A stretch of 10,576 nucleotides of DNA from positions 1-10,576 of the forward strand of contig DATHUV010000108.1 of NCBI GenBank assembly GCA_035461905.1, in the 5' to 3' direction. The stretch comes from SZUA-442 sp035461905 (GTDB lineage Bacteria; Actinomycetota; Acidimicrobiia; Spongiisociales; UBA5794). The stretch's first letter is position 1, and the number at the start of each line of letters is the position of its first letter. Positions 1-6,209 of this stretch are shown piece by piece. The position numbers and the translations under genes were made by a program. The notes beneath the pieces are model-generated. The model worked only from the letters and a program-made list of their open reading frames with translations. It did no database searches and was not told the origin of the DNA.

Positions 1-2341
1 AGGCGGGGCGGTCGACGTTCTGTGGTCCGACGACGGCATCATCCTCCGGTTCCCCGATGTCGACACTCCACCGGACACCGCCATCATCCACGTGGATCCC
101 ACCGAGGCCGAGGAAGCGGTCATCGACGAGGTCGGCGACACTGCGCTGTTCACCTCCCGGTTTCGGGAGTCGGCCGCACGGGCGCTGCTCCTCCCCCGCC
201 GGCGACCGGGCACACGCACCCCTCTGTGGCTACAGCGGCGCAAAGCGGCGAACCTCCTCGAGGTGACCCGAGGGTTCGGCTCCTTCCCTGTGATGCTCGA
301 GACGTACAGGGAGGTGCTCCAGGACCACTTCGACGTGCCGGCATTGATCTCCTTGCTCACCGAGGTCCAACGGCGGACGACTCGCATCATCGACATCGAC
401 ACGGATGGGCCCTCGCCGTTCGCGACATCCCTCATGTTCGACTTCGTCGCTTCGTTCATGTACGAGTACGACGCCCCGGTCGCCGAGCGGAGGGCCACGG
501 CGTTGATGCTGGACAGGTCGCTGCTCGCAGAGCTCCTCGGCGAACCCGAGTTCCGCGAGTTGCTCGACCCATCCGTCGTCGACGAGGTCGAGGCCGACCT
601 CCAGCATCTGTCCGAGGATCGCAGGGTGCGCTCAGCCGATGGGTTGGCCGACCTGCTGCGTGACCTGGGACCACTCGGCATCGATGACATCCGGGCACGT
701 CTCGTCGACCGGTCGGACGCGGAGGCGTGGCTCAGCGAACTCGCGGGATCCGGAAGGGCCTATAGGGGAAGCCTCGATCGCTCCGAGGTATGGCTGGCGG
801 CCGAGGACGTCGCGCGCATGAGGGACTCTGTCGGGATGCAGCCCCCGCGTGGGGTCCCGAGCGATCTCCTCACCCCGGTCGAGGACCCCCTCGGGGACGT
901 GGTCGGCCGATACGCACGAACTCATGGACCTTTCACGCTCGAGGATGCGGCATCCGGGACGGGCCTGGGCAGGGCGACTGTGCTCGAGGTCCTGACGCGC
1001 CTCGCGACCGAGGACAAGGTGCGCCCCGGTGCGTACCGGCCGGGCGGCACGCAGCAGGAGTGGGTGTCGACCGAAGTACTCAGGCGGCTCCGCCGCCGTT
1101 CGCTTGCGGCACTGAGGCAGCAGGTCGAAGCCGTCGACACGGGTGTGTACTCGTCCTTCCTCCCCTCGTGGCACGGCGTCGGGGCGACTGGCGCAGGTTC
1201 GAGCCAGGCGATGGACCTCCATGATGTCCTGGCAAAGCTCTCGGGTGCCCCCGTCCCTGCAAGCGTGTTCGAGTCCGACATCCTTGCCGCGCGCAGCCTC
1301 GACCCAGCGAGAGGCCGCGGCATCGACGACCTCCTCGCATCCGGAGAGGTCGTCTGGTTCGGGATCGAGCCTGTCGGCCCCAGGGACGGCCGGATCGCGA
1401 TCGCCTCGAGAGCGACCTCGCACATCCTCGCACCGGGGCCCGTCGAGGACCCACAGGACACGGCCATGCACACAGGCATCATGGAGCACCTCGATCGCCA
1501 TGGTGCGAGCTTCTTCGACGAGATTTACGCGACGACCGGTGGTGGCGACCCAATGGACCTCGCGGACGCCCTTTGGGATCTCGTGTGGTCGCGCCATGTC
1601 ACCAACGACTCGCTCGCCCCGCTGCGTGCGTTCACCTCTCGCCGACAGCGCAAGGCGCGTCGGCCGACCCTCGTCACCGTCCCTCCGCACGGGTCGGGTC
1701 GCTGGTATCTGACGAGCCGCCTTCGTCTCGCGGAGGCCACGCCCGAAGAGCGCGCCCTTGCGACCTCCCACATGCTCCTCGATCGGCACGGGATCGTCAC
1801 CAGGGACGCAGTCATGGGCGAGGGAGTCCCTGGCGGATTCACCGGTATCTATCGCGCCCTGTCGTCCCTCGAGGACATCGGGAGCGTCCGGCGTGGGTAC
1901 TTCGTCGAGGGCATGGGAGGCGCACAGTTCGCCACTCCCGGCGCGATCGAGCGTCTTCGGATGGGAACCCCTGTTCCCGACACGGTGATCGCGTCGACCG
2001 ATCCCGCAAACGCCTATGGCGCTTCAGTCCCGTGGCCCGAAACCGAGGGAAGGCCGGAGCGTCGCGCTGGCGCATCCATCGCATGGGTCGATGGTTCGAT
2101 GGTCGCGTGGATGGATCCCTCAGGCCGGAACATCGCCACGTTCAGCGACGCCGACGACGCCATCAGCGCCGGAATCGAGATGCTCGCACGGCGTCATGGC
2201 AAGGCGTCGATCTCGCGGATCGACGGCGACGAGACCGCGAGTCATCGCCTCTCGGTCAAGCTCACCGAGCACGGCTTCACGGCTGGCTACAAAGGGTTCA
2301 CCGTACGTCCCACGCCTGTGAGGGGAGGGCGCTCTCGATGA
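1..2341 (+). CDS. lhr: Large Lhr-type DEAD/H helicase, C-terminal part (5' end outside window)
   Basis: The frame is open from base 2, so the gene starts upstream; 779 residues are visible. Lhr is a superfamily 2 3'-5' DNA/RNA-DNA helicase implicated in DNA repair. The RecA motor domains are not in the window. What is seen is the end of the core beta-bundle region (LWSDDGIILRFPD, bases ~20-60), the Arg-rich LLLPRRRPGTRTPLWLQRR segment (~185-240), and the long C-terminal domain built of winged helices (YARTHGPFTLEDA, ~910-950). Further family-typical stretches are ALWDLVWSRHVTNDSLAPLR (~1570-1625) and RRGYFVEGMGGAQFATPGA (~1889-1945). The C terminus ends in the usual GF-x-KGF-x-VR strand, then a basic tail. 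In many actinobacteria lhr is followed by a DNA glycosylase gene; here it is followed by an ABM monooxygenase through an ATGA overlap. Family assignment is by recognition of conserved phrases and is firm; the exact biochemical role is inferred from homologues. Confidence 0.93.
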   Translation, partial: GGAVDVLWSDDGIILRFPDVDTPPDTAIIHVDPTEAEEAVIDEVGDTALFTSRFRESAARALLLPRRRPGTRTPLWLQRRKAANLLEVTRGFGSFPVMLETYREVLQDHFDVPALISLLTEVQRRTTRIIDIDTDGPSPFATSLMFDFVASFMYEYDAPVAERRATALMLDRSLLAELLGEPEFRELLDPSVVDEVEADLQHLSEDRRVRSADGLADLLRDLGPLGIDDIRARLVDRSDAEAWLSELAGSGRAYRGSLDRSEVWLAAEDVARMRDSVGMQPPRGVPSDLLTPVEDPLGDVVGRYARTHGPFTLEDAASGTGLGRATVLEVLTRLATEDKVRPGAYRPGGTQQEWVSTEVLRRLRRRSLAALRQQVEAVDTGVYSSFLPSWHGVGATGAGSSQAMDLHDVLAKLSGAPVPASVFESDILAARSLDPARGRGIDDLLASGEVVWFGIEPVGPRDGRIAIASRATSHILAPGPVEDPQDTAMHTGIMEHLDRHGASFFDEIYATTGGGDPMDLADALWDLVWSRHVTNDSLAPLRAFTSRRQRKARRPTLVTVPPHGSGRWYLTSRLRLAEATPEERALATSHMLLDRHGIVTRDAVMGEGVPGGFTGIYRALSSLEDIGSVRRGYFVEGMGGAQFATPGAIERLRMGTPVPDTVIASTDPANAYGASVPWPETEGRPERRAGASIAWVDGSMVAWMDPSGRNIATFSDADDAISAGIEMLARRHGKASISRIDGDETASHRLSVKLTEHGFTAGYKGFTVRPTPVRGGRSR
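2321..2329 (+). promoter_or_regulatory. Strong Shine-Dalgarno for the ABM gene inside the lhr 3' end
   Basis: The purine run AGGGGAGGG sits eight bases before the ATG at 2338. It lies within the final lhr codons and fixes the start of the downstream gene. It is the best ribosome binding site in the window; the genes that begin transcription units here have none. Confidence 0.7.
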
Positions 2342-2658
2342 CCGAACCGAACGATGCTCCTTTCCTGACGATGTGGCGCTACCGGATCCGGCCGGAGCAC
2401 ATCGCCGAGTTCGAGCGCGCCTACGGACCAGACGGTGAATGGGCAGAACTGTTCCGACGCGGCGACGGATACCTGGGTACCGAACTCGTTCGAGGTGCAA
2501 CCCCCGGCGAGTACGCCACGATCGACCGGTGGGTATCTGCCGAGGCCCATGCCGACTTCCTCGATAGGTGGCGCGACGACTACGCCGCCCTCGATCGCCG
2601 TACCGAAGTCCTCACCGATGAAGAGCACCACGTCCTCCACGGGGACCTCGTCGAGTGA
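2338..2658 (+). CDS. ABM (antibiotic biosynthesis monooxygenase) domain protein, 106 aa
   Basis: This is a small dimeric alpha/beta ferredoxin-like fold protein of the ABM/Dabb superfamily. Members range from cofactor-free oxygenases to heme-degrading enzymes and proteins of unknown role. Visible signs are the opening beta strand MWRYRIRPEH (residues 12-21), a helix FERAYGPDGEWAELFRR (25-41), the GYLGTEL strand (44-50) and the Y-x-TIDRWVSAEAHADFL segment (59-75), the usual order for this fold. The ATG at 2338 overlaps the lhr stop (ATGA) and has a strong ribosome binding site, so the longer in-frame extension upstream, which lies antisense-free but inside lhr, is rejected. No catalytic residues can be named, so the substrate is unknown. 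It looks like an insertion between lhr and its old 3' neighbour (see the remnant immediately downstream). Family assignment is moderately sure, enzyme activity unproven. Confidence 0.75.
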   Translation: MTEPNDAPFLTMWRYRIRPEHIAEFERAYGPDGEWAELFRRGDGYLGTELVRGATPGEYATIDRWVSAEAHADFLDRWRDDYAALDRRTEVLTDEEHHVLHGDLVE

Positions 2659-2659
2659 G

Positions 2660-2740
2660 CTCGCACAGCATGGCTTCACACCCTGCGACAAGGGGTTTAC
2701 CGTACGGGGCGTCGCCAGGGAGAGAAAGCGGACGCCATGA
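2660..2740 (+). pseudogene. Remnant of a second Lhr C-terminal tail
   Basis: In one frame this stretch reads LAQHGFTPCDKGFTVR then a basic tail and a TGA at 2738-2740. The real Lhr end reads LTEHGFTAGYKGFTVR. Eleven of 16 residues agree, and by hand count 36 of 48 bases agree between 2261-2308 and 2660-2707, offset 399 bp. The remnant has no start of its own: homology resumes two bases after the ABM stop codon, and its stop overlaps the next gene's ATG as ATGA, exactly as the intact lhr stop does with the ABM gene. I infer a leftover lhr 3' end separated from lhr by gain of the ABM gene, either by recombination with a diverged relative or by an old duplication. It now also supplies an AGGGAGAG (2717-2724) upstream of the next start. 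Confidence 0.7.
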
Positions 2741-3126
2741 CGAGCTCGATCGACGATCTCCTCGAGGAGATCACCCGCATCTCCAACCAGATCGATGACC
2801 TCCCTCCGGGGTCACGAGCGTTCGAGCAGCTCATCGCCGAACGAGCCAAGCTCCGCCTCCGTGCGAGGGACATGGCTGACGCCCTCCGACATCCCGAATC
2901 CGTCCGAACCGAGATCGAGATGCTCGAGGGACGGCGCTCCGAGATCGCTGGTATGGCGATAACGAAGGGGTTCTCCGAGAAGCGTCTCGGCCGTACCATC
3001 CAGGATCCGGGGGCCTACTCGCACGACATCAACCGGCGAATAGAGGCCGAGCACGCAGCGGAGGTCGACGAGATCAACGAGCGGCTCGAGCACCTCCGAT
3101 CACTCCTCGAGGGCATCGACCGATGA
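2737..3126 (+). CDS. Small coiled-coil protein of unknown function, 129 aa
   Basis: I do not recognise a family. The protein is soluble, highly charged and almost entirely helical, with heptad-like spacing at residues ~3-55 (SIDDLLEEITRISNQIDDL and EQLIAERAKLRLRARDMADAL) and again near the C terminus (EIN-ERLEHLRSLLEGI). A non-helical middle around residues 70-100 contains GMAITKGFSEKRLGRTIQDP. There is no signal peptide, membrane segment or cysteine. The start overlaps the stop of the Lhr-tail remnant, and its own stop overlaps the ATG of the DUF4032 gene (ATGA at 3123-3126), so the two are probably translated together and may act as partners. Before the presumed insertion upstream, it would have been the direct neighbour of lhr. 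A role as an adaptor for the kinase-like protein downstream is only a guess from coupling. Confidence 0.8.
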   Translation: MTSSIDDLLEEITRISNQIDDLPPGSRAFEQLIAERAKLRLRARDMADALRHPESVRTEIEMLEGRRSEIAGMAITKGFSEKRLGRTIQDPGAYSHDINRRIEAEHAAEVDEINERLEHLRSLLEGIDR

Positions 3127-4352
3127 AGAAGACACCGTACATCCACACCCGCTCGGAGGATCCCGACTTCGTGGACCTGGATTGGTCCCAGCCGATCAAC
3201 AAATGGACCACGGATCGTCTCGTCGAGATGCCCGAGGGGATCCACCGCCACGAGGTGGTGTTCGTCGCCTACCGCGAAGGCATCTACGTCATCAAGGAAC
3301 TGCCTCCCCACCTCGCGCGCCACGAGTTCGACATCCTGCGCCAGATGGAGGAGGTCACGCGGCACACGGCTCGAGCAGCCGGATACGTCGAGCGGCCGTG
3401 GGTGGCCAGGGATCGCGAATGGGCGGCCGCCGTGATCACCCGATACGTCTCCCATGCGTTCCCCTACCGTGATCTGCTCTCGGGCATCGGATTCGGCCAC
3501 CGGAGGGACGCCCTCCTCGACGCGTTCGCCGGGCTGCTCGTGGAGCTCCACCTCGCCGGCTTCTACTGGGGGGACTGTTCCCTGTCGAACATCCTCTACC
3601 GATGGGATGCATCGTCGATTGAGGCCGTGATGATCGATGCCGAGACATCACGCATCTACGAGAACCTCTCCCTTGGCCAACGTCTCGAGGACCTCGCGAT
3701 CATGGAGCTGAACGTCGCGGGTGAGATGGCGGACATCGCTGCGGAGCGTGGCGCCGACCTCGACGACGCCGACCTATTTCTCGGCGAGGAGATCTCCCAG
3801 CGGTACCACAGCCTTTGGCACGAGCTCACGACATCCCTGATCGTCACCGCGGGCGATCACTTCCGCATCCGACAGCGGATCGACCGACTGCATGGGTTGG
3901 GATTCGCGGTCGAGGACATCGACCTCATCCCCGTCGATAATGGCACGAATGTCAAGATCCGGGTCAAGGTCGGTGGCCGCCAGTATCACTCGGAGCGGTT
4001 GCGTCAGATGACCGGTATCGACATCTCCGAGAACCAGGCCCGCGTGATCCTCACCGACCTCGCATACCACGAGGCCAAGTTCGGCCGGTCGTCAGCCACC
4101 GGCAAGGCCGTCGCGGCGATGCAATGGAGGGCATCGGTGTTCGAACCGCTCATTCTCAGGATCTCGGACCTCCTCCCGGGACGGGACCCGTACCAGGCCT
4201 ACTGCGACTACCTCGCCTTCAGGCTGGACCTGGCGACCGAGCGCGACCGCGACGTGACCAACGACGAGGCATTCGAACTGTGGGAGAAGGAGGGCTTCCC
4301 GAACCTCAAGTCCGTCGTCGACGAGGCCCCCGCCAAGACTCTCCATGTGTGA
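3123..4352 (+). CDS. DUF4032 family protein with atypical kinase-like fold, 409 aa
   Basis: The N-terminal half resembles the lipopolysaccharide-kinase branch of the protein kinase superfamily. A candidate ATP-anchoring lysine is K58 in YVIKEL, and an acidic partner is E68. The catalytic-loop equivalent is GFYWGDCSLSNIL, with D151 and N156 placed as in kinases. The metal-binding Asp equivalent is D172 in VMIDAET. The C-terminal half (about 185-400) is the DUF4032 region, mostly helical, with an internal strand pair NVKIRVKVGGRQYHSERL (276-293) and a GRDPYQAYCDYLAFR motif near residue 353. No signal peptide or membrane segment is seen, so it should be cytoplasmic. It is the last gene of the lhr operon and is coupled to the coiled-coil gene by ATGA. 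The kinase-like residues are seen directly; activity and substrate are unknown for the family as far as I know. Confidence 0.85.
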   Translation: MKKTPYIHTRSEDPDFVDLDWSQPINKWTTDRLVEMPEGIHRHEVVFVAYREGIYVIKELPPHLARHEFDILRQMEEVTRHTARAAGYVERPWVARDREWAAAVITRYVSHAFPYRDLLSGIGFGHRRDALLDAFAGLLVELHLAGFYWGDCSLSNILYRWDASSIEAVMIDAETSRIYENLSLGQRLEDLAIMELNVAGEMADIAAERGADLDDADLFLGEEISQRYHSLWHELTTSLIVTAGDHFRIRQRIDRLHGLGFAVEDIDLIPVDNGTNVKIRVKVGGRQYHSERLRQMTGIDISENQARVILTDLAYHEAKFGRSSATGKAVAAMQWRASVFEPLILRISDLLPGRDPYQAYCDYLAFRLDLATERDRDVTNDEAFELWEKEGFPNLKSVVDEAPAKTLHV

Positions 4353-4357
4353 CGCAT

Positions 4358-4379
4358 GACTGCGCCAGGCAATGCAGTC
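4358..4379 (+). terminator. Weak hairpin just after the DUF4032 gene
   Basis: GACTGC (4358-4363) and GCAGTC (4374-4379) are perfect inverted copies with a 10-base loop, five bases after the stop codon. A 6-bp stem with no following T-run is poor for a classical intrinsic terminator, so this is only a candidate end of the lhr operon transcript. Confidence 0.3.
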
Positions 4380-4382
4380 GGA

Positions 4383-4437
4383 GTGAATGGCATCTGGTGG
4401 TGGATCATCTCGCCGTCGAGCACTGCGCGCCATTCAC
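4383..4437. repeat. Perfect 9-bp inverted repeat with 37-bp spacing upstream of the usp gene
   Basis: GTGAATGGC at 4383-4391 is matched exactly in reverse complement by GCCATTCAC at 4429-4437. Between the arms lies a small CTCG-CCGT-CGAG hairpin (4409-4420). The right arm ends ten bases before the candidate -10 box of the stress-protein gene. It could be a pair of operator half-sites, a cruciform or a structured leader element; the sequence does not decide. Confidence 0.5.
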
Positions 4438-4447
4438 GTCAGATCCC

Positions 4448-4453
4448 TAAGCT
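4448..4453 (+). promoter_or_regulatory. Candidate -10 box (TAAGCT) for a leaderless usp transcript
   Basis: TAAGCT fits TANNNT and is separated from the ATG at 4460 by six bases, so transcription would begin at or next to the start codon. No Shine-Dalgarno is present in the pyrimidine-rich CTCCTTCC spacer region. The same box-to-ATG distance recurs before the ABC exporter and the lipoate-ligase gene. A clear -35 element is not seen. Confidence 0.5.
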
Positions 4454-4459
4454 CCTTCC

Positions 4460-5041
4460 ATGCACGTCCTGGTGGCGACCGCAGGCGCACTGAGTCCGGA
4501 ACCCGTCGTCGGATTCGCACGTCACCTCATGGGTGGGAGCGGCTCCGTAACCGTCGTCACCGTGGTCGAGGTCCCCAGGGACTTCCTCCAGGATCTCGAC
4601 GACGACGGATGGCATCCGCTCCACGACACGCACGCGGACAAGGACGCATTGGCAGCGCAGTATCTCGATGAGCGCGGGAAGCGGCTCACGGAGCCACTTC
4701 GCAGGGCGCTCGAGCAGGCGCGGATCCCATGCGAGGTGCGTGTGCTCGAAGGTGCAGATCCGGCCAAGGCCATCTCCGCGGCGGCGGACGAGCTCGGTGC
4801 CGATGTCGTTCTGCTGGGCACCACGAAGCAGATCTTCGACAGGGACGCGTGGGAGAGCGTGTCCGCCCGCGTGATGCTCGAGTCAGGTCGGCCAGTCCTG
4901 GTCGTCCCGCAGGCGAAGCGCCATGTCGAGAGCTTCGAGCAGCTCGACGATGTCGGGCGCATTGGTGAGCCGACACTGGGTCCGGTAGAGCTGGACCAGA
5001 TCGACGCGGACACCGCCGCGGTCGTGGATGGGGGGACCTGA
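4460..5041 (+). CDS. Universal stress protein (UspA) family protein, 193 aa
   Basis: This is a single Usp domain of the HUP alpha/beta fold. It opens with the strand MHVLVATAGALSPEPVV (1-17), has a second strand VTVVTVVEV (30-38), a helix plus EVRVLEGADPAKAISAAADELGADVVLLG (92-120), and closes with the SVSARVMLESGRPVLVVP helix-strand (133-150). ATP-binding Usp proteins carry G-2x-G-9x-G(S/T) after the fourth strand. Here G120 is followed by TTKQIFDRDAWES, so the second glycine and the Gly-Ser are missing, which suggests a non-ATP-binding member. A 43-residue acidic tail follows the domain and has no match I know. The gene stands alone between the lhr operon and a convergent Nudix gene 14 bp away. 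The ATG at 4460 is chosen because it begins the first strand and follows a TANNNT box at six bases. Confidence 0.85.
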   Translation: MHVLVATAGALSPEPVVGFARHLMGGSGSVTVVTVVEVPRDFLQDLDDDGWHPLHDTHADKDALAAQYLDERGKRLTEPLRRALEQARIPCEVRVLEGADPAKAISAAADELGADVVLLGTTKQIFDRDAWESVSARVMLESGRPVLVVPQAKRHVESFEQLDDVGRIGEPTLGPVELDQIDADTAAVVDGGT

Positions 5042-5055
5042 CCGGTTCCTGTCCT

Positions 5056-5628
5056 TCAGTCGGCGGGGATTGACCCACCGTCGTCATGCCACCTGAGGAA
5101 GGCGTTCAGCGCTGCTCTCGAGGAGGGGATGAACAGCTCGGTCGGACCTCCGATTCCTGACCTGACCTCCTCGGTCGACCACCATCGCACATCGGATGAT
5201 TCCCCTGGGGTCGACCGTGGCTCCCCGAATGCGTCGACGACCACCACGATGTGGACAGCGGGAAACGCCCCGTGAACGCCGGCAACGACCACCAGGGGTC
5301 GAATCGATGCGATCGTTCGGCGATCGTCGATCGCATCCTCTGTGACGCCATGGACACGGACGACCGTGAGACCGGTCTCCTCGAGTACCTCGCGGCTGAT
5401 GGCATCCACCGGCGGCTCACCTGCCCGCCAACGCCCACCTGGTATCTCAAACAGCCCGCGCACGACCTCCGAGGCGTTGTCCCTCCGTTGGACGATGACC
5501 CTCGTCGGATCACCCTCCTTCCGGACCACGGCGCGAATGACAGGCAGCATCACGTTCTCACCACCACTGACGGGGACATCGACGATCGCGTCCACCTCGC
5601 CATCCCACATGCCGTGTCGTCCGGTCAT
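5056..5628 (-). CDS. Nudix hydrolase, 190 aa
   Basis: Nudix enzymes hydrolyse nucleoside diphosphates linked to another moiety, using a divalent metal. A complete Nudix box is present at residues 65-87 and fits GX5EX7REUXEEXGU without a mismatch: G65, E71, R79-E80, E83-E84, G86. Before it are strands LPVIRAVVRKEG and RVIVQRRD with the usual EIPGG lead-in (61-65). After it come the VVVAGVHG and VHIVVVVDAF strands and a WWSTEEV segment (149-155) typical of the fold's C-terminal helix. The substrate cannot be read from the sequence. The ATG at 5628 overlaps the stop of the upstream lipoprotein (ATGA on the minus strand); a longer reading adds 30 residues without Nudix character and is rejected. 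It is the last gene of the exporter cassette and ends 14 bp from the convergent usp gene. Confidence 0.93.
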   Translation of the reverse strand: MTGRHGMWDGEVDAIVDVPVSGGENVMLPVIRAVVRKEGDPTRVIVQRRDNASEVVRGLFEIPGGRWRAGEPPVDAISREVLEETGLTVVRVHGVTEDAIDDRRTIASIRPLVVVAGVHGAFPAVHIVVVVDAFGEPRSTPGESSDVRWWSTEEVRSGIGGPTELFIPSSRAALNAFLRWHDDGGSIPAD

Positions 5629-6209
5629 GGATCCGCCACGGGCACTACACAGCGCAGGTCGATCCCGCGACCCTGATCCCGGACCGTTTGCTCGAGGGTG
5701 GAGCAAGTCGCAGTCCAACGCAGTTGCCCATCGGCGAAACCCGACGAGGCCAACGCGAGCTGGACCTCGCTGATCGACGTCGCCGCTTCGACCGCCGTCC
5801 TCGTCGGGGGGAGCGACGAGACGACGGACCCGACGGCTGCGGCGTACGCATCGTGATCGGCGACGACCTCCTTCGTCGGGACGAGGGGCTCGATCGCCGT
5901 GTGATAGCGGTCCATCGCATCACCCAGGAGCGCGAGGTACTGCACGGTCTGGCTGGTGACGAGCATGAGGGCCTCACCGGTGGGATCGGCACCACCTTCC
6001 GCGACGATCCGGCGAACGCCGTCCTCGACCGCACTCTGGTACTCGAACGAAAGCGACTGGGACTCATCGACATACGCGTCCGTATGCCGCTCCATGGAGG
6101 CGATGTAGTCCTCGAGAGAGGGCGACGCGCTGCACGCGACAGTCAGGAGCGCCGCGACGACACCCAAAGGCACGAACCGATGTGCCCGGCGCGCACGCTC
6201 GCGGGTCAC
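5625..6209 (-). CDS. Small helical lipoprotein of unknown function, 194 aa
   Basis: The N terminus has arginines (residues 2-11), a hydrophobic stretch FVPLGVVAALLTVA and Cys26, so it should be lipidated and anchored outside the cytoplasmic membrane. The box LTVAC fits the general lipobox pattern, though threonine at -3 is less usual than leucine. The mature part appears mainly helical, acidic and without internal repeats; C169 and C187 could form a disulfide near the C terminus. I recognise no family. The GTG start overlaps the exporter stop (GTGA at 6206-6209) and the stop overlaps the Nudix start, so it is translated between the two. A role as an extracytoplasmic partner of the exporter is an inference from that coupling only. 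Confidence 0.82.
   Translation of the reverse strand: MTRERARRAHRFVPLGVVAALLTVACSASPSLEDYIASMERHTDAYVDESQSLSFEYQSAVEDGVRRIVAEGGADPTGEALMLVTSQTVQYLALLGDAMDRYHTAIEPLVPTKEVVADHDAYAAAVGSVVSSLPPTRTAVEAATSISEVQLALASSGFADGQLRWTATCSTLEQTVRDQGRGIDLRCVVPVADP

Noticed and set aside
632..1789. 385-aa minus-strand reading frame inside lhr
   Set aside because: It is antisense to clearly conserved Lhr sequence, has composition typical of a high-GC shadow frame and no recognisable domain.
1573..2658. 361-aa plus-strand frame that ends as the ABM protein
   Set aside because: Only the last 106 codons look like a protein; the rest overlaps conserved lhr in another frame. The ATG at 2338 has a strong ribosome binding site and a stop/start overlap with lhr.
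5042..5055. Bidirectional terminator between the convergent usp and Nudix genes
   Set aside because: Only 14 bp separate the stops and I find no convincing inverted repeat or T-run there.
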